This document shows positions 59,350 to 64,000 of a stretch of DNA of 64,000 nucleotides, piece after piece; position 1 is the first letter of the stretch, and the number at the start of each line of letters is the position of its first letter. This DNA is from Beverwykella pulmonaria. Its lineage: Eukaryota > Ascomycota > Dothideomycetes > Pleosporales > Melanommataceae. Both the position numbers and the translations under genes were made by a program. The notes beneath the pieces are model-generated. The model was not told where the DNA came from. It ran no database searches and was given only the letters and a program-made list of their open reading frames with translations. The DNA is taken from contig BCHH01000002.1 of assembly GCA_001599595.1 (NCBI GenBank), forward strand, positions 4,502,055-4,566,054, in the 5' to 3' direction.

Positions 59350-59741
59350 TCTCCCTAGATGGACTCCTTCCCCTCATTCTCTAGAACCTAGCCGGACTCT
59401 CCACCGACATCTACAACGCTACCCTTATTAACTTCCACTTTAATTGGCTATCTACTCCCTATCTTTACACACACTTATCCCGCACCTTGCATGGTCTCTC
59501 TCTCCTCTCCCGCACACTCCCATCTATTGCCTTGCTCGCTCTCCTTATGCGAGAACCCTGTATCACAACCCTCTTTTACTTTAACGTCGCCAAAGAGACA
59601 ATCTCACATTCAACTATTACAATTCTCAAAGCTGAGTTAGACGAATGCGCTTTGCTATGCATCATCCATCAGCTACCTGGCTTGCACTCTCTCCGTGTCA
59701 CCAGACTCCCAAGTAGTAGCCTTTACGAATTGTTTGTGTAA
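59350..59741 (+). pseudogene. Possible relic of an F-box/LRR-like gene
   Basis: A plus-strand frame reads LLPLIL, a TAG stop, then NLAGLSTDIYNATLINFHFN and WLSTPYLYTHLSRTLHGLSL, and later LHSLRVTRLPSSSLYELFV. This resembles the start of a fungal F-box-like protein (a leucine-rich 'LPDLLPLILENL' type helix) with a stop in place of a Glu codon. No continuation is evident after 59741. Resemblance is by eye only and weak. Confidence 0.3.
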
Positions 59742-60816
59742 ATTGCGCCTCCGCACAGAACGTCCGATTTAACCTTCAGCCACGAGGACTCATATGCTCG
59801 TTCATGGCCCCGCTGTTTCGTACGGTTTCCGAGTCTGAATACACTATTCCTCCACCGAAAATATACGCAGGATACACATCCTTTCCCTTGGCACTAATTT
59901 ACTCTCAGGAAGTAGACAAGGAAGATCCAGCGAAGCGCCCTCGTGTTTTTACGATTTGAAAAACGCGTTACGATCTAATTAACACTAACCTCCTACTCTC
60001 ATACTTTGACCAAAGTAACAATTCTATCATACGAGGAGGCGGCGTATGCGAATCCCATATGCCTCCTCTAAACCTTCCCTCGATAGCCTCACCCTTGCCT
60101 TAATACGTCCTACCGAGAATCAATTCTAGAGAGCAACTATGCACCGTCCTCTCTGCTAAGCTTCGTATGCGACGTCTACACGGGCGTCTAAACACACGCG
60201 GAAGGCGCTGCAGAGGTGGGATCGTCTTGCCATGGTGGCGAAGCAGAAAAGTCAAGGAGCAAAGGGAGCGCTGCACTCTTCTACGCTTTTGCTTCGAGGG
60301 GGTAAGTTTCGTGGCACAGAGAGTGAGAGAGACATAGAGAGAGAGAATTTGAGCGTGACTCGAATAAGAGTGTGGATTTTAAGAGGGACCTAGACGTGTT
60401 GGAGTTCGAAGTCCTTGAATAGGATGAGGAGCAGGATTGCGGGGGCGGCTGAGGGAGCGAATCTGGGGTTGTTTTCTTAAGCCGAATCCTGCTACAAGTG
60501 TAGGAAGACGGTAGTGCAGCACTTGTGCGTGGTGTGCACATGAAACTAATTAAAGGTTTGTAAGTAAATAGAAGGTGCCTAAAATATATCTATTCTCTAT
60601 GTATCTTCTAGAAAAATAGAGCGTAAGAGGGCACACATATCACTATCACTAACAGCTCTATTCCTTTTCTCTCCTGCCGAGCTCTTATCCACTATCTCCT
60701 TAAAGGTCTGCTCTCCTTATCAAAAAATTTACACATCCACACGATGCACCACTATCCTTTAGCACACAGCACACAAAATAAAAAGAAACACCCCAAACAA
60801 TGCGAATTAGCCATTG

Positions 60817-60823
60817 AAAAAAA
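60817..60823 (-). terminator. Pol III oligo-T terminator of tRNA-Lys
   Basis: Seven consecutive T on the minus strand, 10 nt past the tRNA 3' end. Confidence 0.85.
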
Positions 60824-60833
60824 GAAACCAGAC

Positions 60834-60906
60834 GCCCGACCAGAGACTCGAACTCTGAACCTTGAGATTAAAAGTCTCACGCGCTAACCAATTGTGCCAG
60901 CCGGGC
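60834..60906 (-). tRNA. tRNA-Lys (anticodon UUU)
   Basis: A 73-nt cloverleaf on the minus strand. The acceptor stem GCCCGGC pairs with GTCGGGC at the 3' end. The D-arm region GGCACAATTGGTTAGCGC carries the internal A box. The anticodon stem-loop is GAGA-CTTTTAA-TCTC with anticodon TTT at 60872-60870. The T arm CAGAG-TTCGAGT-CTCTG carries the B box. There is no intron, and CCA is not encoded. A run of seven T on the minus strand (60817-60823) just downstream is a Pol III terminator. Confidence 0.96.
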
Positions 60907-61345
60907 TTTTGTCATGGCTTCAAGAAACACGAATGTGTTCTTGGATGTGAACGTTTCTTAAAGATAAAAGGAATATATAGTATATTTAAGCTACATATCC
61001 TAGAGACAAAAGAGATAAATGGTCAAATATTTAATATTATTGGTGGGTGCTAAGCAGCGTCAAAGTAGAGTCAGCCCCACTGAGCTGAATTGAGGGGTGG
61101 TCTGCGTCATCCAACGTGGCGGCGTGATGGGTCGGGCATAGGCGAAACGAACGTCTAAAAACATGGGCCAAAAATCTGTCATGTGCAGTGAAGGGTTTGT
61201 TGCAAAGTTACCAAGAACACGGAATTCATTGAAGCACACAAATGTTCGATTCTGCCAAAAAGCTACACAAAAGACAAATTGCACACTACTGCACGACTAG
61301 TTCGTCCATGAATTTCAAATGCATTCCCCATTTCATCCCGTTACT
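60907..61345. other. Intergenic region
   Basis: 5' flank of the tRNA gene and 3' flank of the hexokinase gene; AT-rich, nothing else recognised. Confidence 0.5.
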
Positions 61346-63363
61346 CTATCGACCGCCGTTAGTTTCCTCTAAAATATGCGCAGCCATAAGAGCAATCAAC
61401 GCCGCACCAACCCCAGACCCATCCTTCGCAATCCCGATTCTAATTCTCTTCTCGCCCTTCTCGCCGATCTCCTCCACTTCCCGCAGCGCTTGCCTCAGGT
61501 GGTCCTCGAAGCCAGGGTAGAACTCCACTAGACTCCCATCGACACCGATGTCGATGACATCCTCCTCAGCTACTTGGCCGTCCGCTGCACCAGACAAATG
61601 GTCGAGACGCCCACTCTTGATGATGATGGCTGCAATAGCAACAGCAGAGAGCCGGGCGGCGCGTCGGCCAACGGCCGCCGCAATCTCGCGCACTGCTTCT
61701 GCGTCCTCTGCACTCACTGCGGAGACGCCGTAGTCTTTGTCCAGCGTCTGTCTCAGCATCCTGTGTCCGGGACTTGTGTCGCCAGCACAAATGCTCAAGA
61801 AGCTGGTGTCGATTCCCCACTGCTTGAATAGTGGGGTGCCCTCGTGTATCTGCGTAGTGCTGTGCACATCGTTGTCGGCCGAATTTTCATCCTTGAATAG
61901 TGGAACTGCAGGATCGTTCAGCAGGCCGACGAGCGCGAGACGGAGGATCTCGCCCAGGAACATGCCAGATATGCGCTTCTCGAACATCTGGATGCCGGGG
62001 TTCACAGATTTTTCGTCTAGCTCAATATCGTAGGGAGTGTTCGGCAAGGTGCGCAGCGAGTTGTCAAAGGACCCCCATTCTGTGTTCACAACCATCTCAC
62101 CGGTGGACTTGTCGTAGTCGCCACTGTCCTTATTTTCTGTGAGTTTGGTGACCTTGGCTAATTTCTCAACGTAGGCGCCGTTGGTTCCGGTTCCAAATAT
62201 GGCGCCTAGCAGTGTGCCTGTCTTGCCAGGAGATGTGTATGAGCGAGCCATGAGCGTTCCAACCGTGTCGTTGACTAGAGCTGCGACACGCACGGGGAGA
62301 TGGAGCTCGTCGATCTCAGCTTGCAGCAGAGCACACACGTCTTTGCCAACGGCATCAGCTATGTCGAAGCCCTTTGTCCAGCGCATAAGGACGCCCTTGT
62401 TGATTCCAATCTGCTGCACAGGAAAGGAGAAGGTGAATCCTAGGTTGAATATCTCCTCCTCCTTGACCTTGTCTCCCGTGTTCCGGCGCTTGATGGTCGA
62501 AAAGTAGTGCTCTTCGTGGTGCTGCTTGAGGAAGTTCTCGATCTGCTTTGCGAGGAAGGAGAAGAGCTCTTTGGACGTCTTTGCGACCATGAGCTCGCGA
62601 GGTATGGCGACCTTGCTCTGGGTGAGGGAAAAGGTGGTGTTGCCGTGCAATTGGATTGAGCAGACGCGGAAGTTGGTGCCGCCTAGGTCGACGGCCATGT
62701 AGAGGCCCTGTTGTTGCATGAGTTTTGCAGTTGATTTGTAGAGAAAAGGGCAATTGTTTTCGTACCTTCTCAGTACCATTGGGCACAGCTGTAACGTAGG
62801 TTGGAATCTGGCTGAGTTCGGTCCCCTGCTTCTGTAGGCCCTCATCTGCGGCGCATTAGTATAGTAAGTGCGCAGTGTGTGAGTGTCTCCCCAGACGTAC
62901 CCATCTCCCGTATGAACTCCTTGACGGCTTTCCTGACATGGTCCTGGTCAAAATCGAACTCGGCAGCGACCCGTTTGGCCTGCTCTGCCAAAGCCATGCT
63001 GCGTGTGGTGTCTGTGTAGAAGGTGCGAGCAAATTCGACTTGCGGCGGGGGCTTCGGGCAGACCGGTGCGCTCTTAAAAGCAATCGGGTTGCGGAGCGTG
63101 ATGCCTGGCGATGTAACGCGCCAATGGCGCTCTGTGTTAAAGCTCTGCAAGATGTCGTGAGAGAGGTGCGGGGCAATAAACTGGAGGGTAAGCGCGACCA
63201 GGACGAGAAGGACGCTGAACAGGTGACGGGCTGAGAGGAGAGAGCGAGCAGTGGTACGAGGGCGAGGGAGGGAGGAATGGGAGGACGCAAGAGCAGCAGC
63301 GTTGGCCGGCACTGCTGGTGATGGGCGCGCGGTGTTGCTGGCCGCGCTCCACCAACTGTTCAT
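61346..63363 (-). CDS. Hexokinase-family protein with N-terminal membrane segment
   Basis: Hexokinase fold, 634 aa, longer than the usual 480-500. Exons are 62901-63363, 62766-62845 and 61346-62707; introns are 62846-62900 (GTACGT..GCAG) and 62708-62765 (GTACGA..ACAG). Residues 1-46 are Ser/Ala/Pro-rich, and 47-64 (HLFSVLLVLVALTLQFIA) form a single membrane helix. The kinase core is intact: phosphate loop AVDLGGTNFRVC, sugar-binding LGFTFSFP and RWTKGFDI, catalytic Asp in VNDTVGTLMA, FGTGTNGAYVE, NTEWGSFDN, NPGIQMFEKRISGMFLGE, and the adenosine-site IGIAKDGSGVGAAL. Filamentous fungi have atypical hexokinases (HxkC, XprF/HxkD in Aspergillus) that act more in regulation than catalysis, and HxkC is mitochondria-associated; the membrane segment makes HxkC-type a reasonable guess. 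Whether it phosphorylates glucose cannot be judged here. Confidence 0.93.
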
Positions 63364-64000
63364 CGAGGGGCGTCGGCGGGGTAGCAGCAGTGCAGGCGGC
63401 CGGTGAATGGCCCGACGAACTCTGGGTCTGCGATAGGTGCACCTGCAGCAGCCGCGAAAGGGGTGGATTCGTCAATTCGCGGCACAAGCAACTACTCACG
63501 GCGCATTTCTCTAGGGTTTTGTGGTGGCAATGGGCGAGAGGAGCATTCGAATGTTGGCCGCGTGACACTCGTGAAACGAGGCGGAAGTGACATCTCGTGC
63601 CGTGTTTCCAAGGCCCAGCCCGCAGCCACCATCGCCCGGCCGTCAGAACCAACCGTCAAGCCATCAACCGTCTGTGACGTCGGCGGCTGAAGCGTCCCGA
63701 TAGAGCGGTCTGCAAAAATATACACACACAACACTGACCCCGCGATAGCCTTATGTGACAGATTGATAGCCTCTTCGCAAAGGAATGTCTTTTTGGTAGT
63801 CGGTTAAAACTATGTATGCCTTGCCACGGGATTACCGTCCTCGGGTCCTCAGCCGTCTCTGGCTTGCCCTCAACTAACTCGCCCAAAAACACGGCTTTTC
63901 ATCTCGACACAAACAAAGAGTACACTCTCTCCGTCCTCAGGGCCACCACCGACACAGCACTGTGGATAGCAGCCCCCCGCAGCACAAAGGCCCAAGAGCC
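63364..64000. other. Upstream flank of the hexokinase-family gene
   Basis: Promoter region of the hexokinase-family gene and the window edge. Frames here overlap on both strands without motifs; a gene continuing beyond the window cannot be excluded. Confidence 0.4.

Larger units (their letters stand above)
57470..60833. other. Gene-poor region downstream of the tRNA and upstream of the regulator
   Basis: Contains the promoter of the Zn2Cys6 gene (57.5-58.3 kb) and, at 59.3-59.74 kb, a possible F-box-type relic listed separately. The 59-60.6 kb segment is strongly pyrimidine-rich on the plus strand. No intact gene recognised. Confidence 0.45.

Overview
The window is from the nuclear genome of a filamentous ascomycete (Pezizomycotina). 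The coding genes carry many short introns (about 40-65 bp, GT..AG with CTAAC/CTGAC-like branch sites). Gene families typical of this group are present: a NACHT-ankyrin protein, a Zn2Cys6 regulator, a PIR-like wall protein and a fungal LtrA-family membrane protein. Class-level placement (Dothideomycetes or Leotiomycetes would both fit) is not decidable by eye. Genes are monocistronic and lie on both strands; there is no operon logic.

Layout. 1-2.1 kb: no gene recognised. 2.1-6.6 kb (+): a 1451-aa NACHT-ankyrin NLR-like protein. 7.2-14.7 kb (all -): a 163-aa secreted protein, a six-exon LtrA-family membrane protein, and a DHA1-type MFS transporter with a histidine-rich loop. 15.75-17.0 kb (+): a 13-bp minisatellite just upstream of a secreted DJ-1/PfpI-like protein. 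17.7-23.0 kb: three lineage-type genes of unknown or weakly assigned function. 23-26.2 kb is gene-poor. 26.2-34.96 kb is a housekeeping block: sar1 (COPII GTPase, with what appears to be a 2-nt micro-exon), a Nup53/Nup35-type nucleoporin divergent from an F-box-like gene, then rpl14, egd2 (NAC alpha) and atp7 (ATP synthase d) in tandem.

35.7-43.9 kb: a GPI-tailed PIR-like wall protein (-), an 87-aa Gly/Val-rich protein (-), and Rgp1 (+), partner of Ric1 in the Rab6/Ypt6 exchange factor. 47-47.9 kb (-): a conserved fungal Cys/His-rich protein. 49.3-51.8 kb is a small gene graveyard: a decayed multi-pass membrane protein gene and, converging on it, a decayed Rieske oxygenase. 54.9-57.5 kb (-): an 800-aa Zn2Cys6 regulator resembling Pro1/ADV-1. 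57.5-60.8 kb: little but one possible F-box relic. 60.83 kb (-): tRNA-Lys(UUU). 61.3-63.4 kb (-): a 634-aa hexokinase-family protein with an N-terminal membrane segment.

Functional links are loose. Sar1 and Rgp1 both act in the secretory pathway; Rpl14 and NAC alpha act at the ribosome. The strongest unusual signal is the sar1 5' end. Only a 2-nt exon (GT), flanked by good splice sites, rebuilds the conserved N-terminal helix and the canonical 189-aa length. Exon structures were worked out by hand from splice signals and reading-frame continuity; no alignment or expression data were available.
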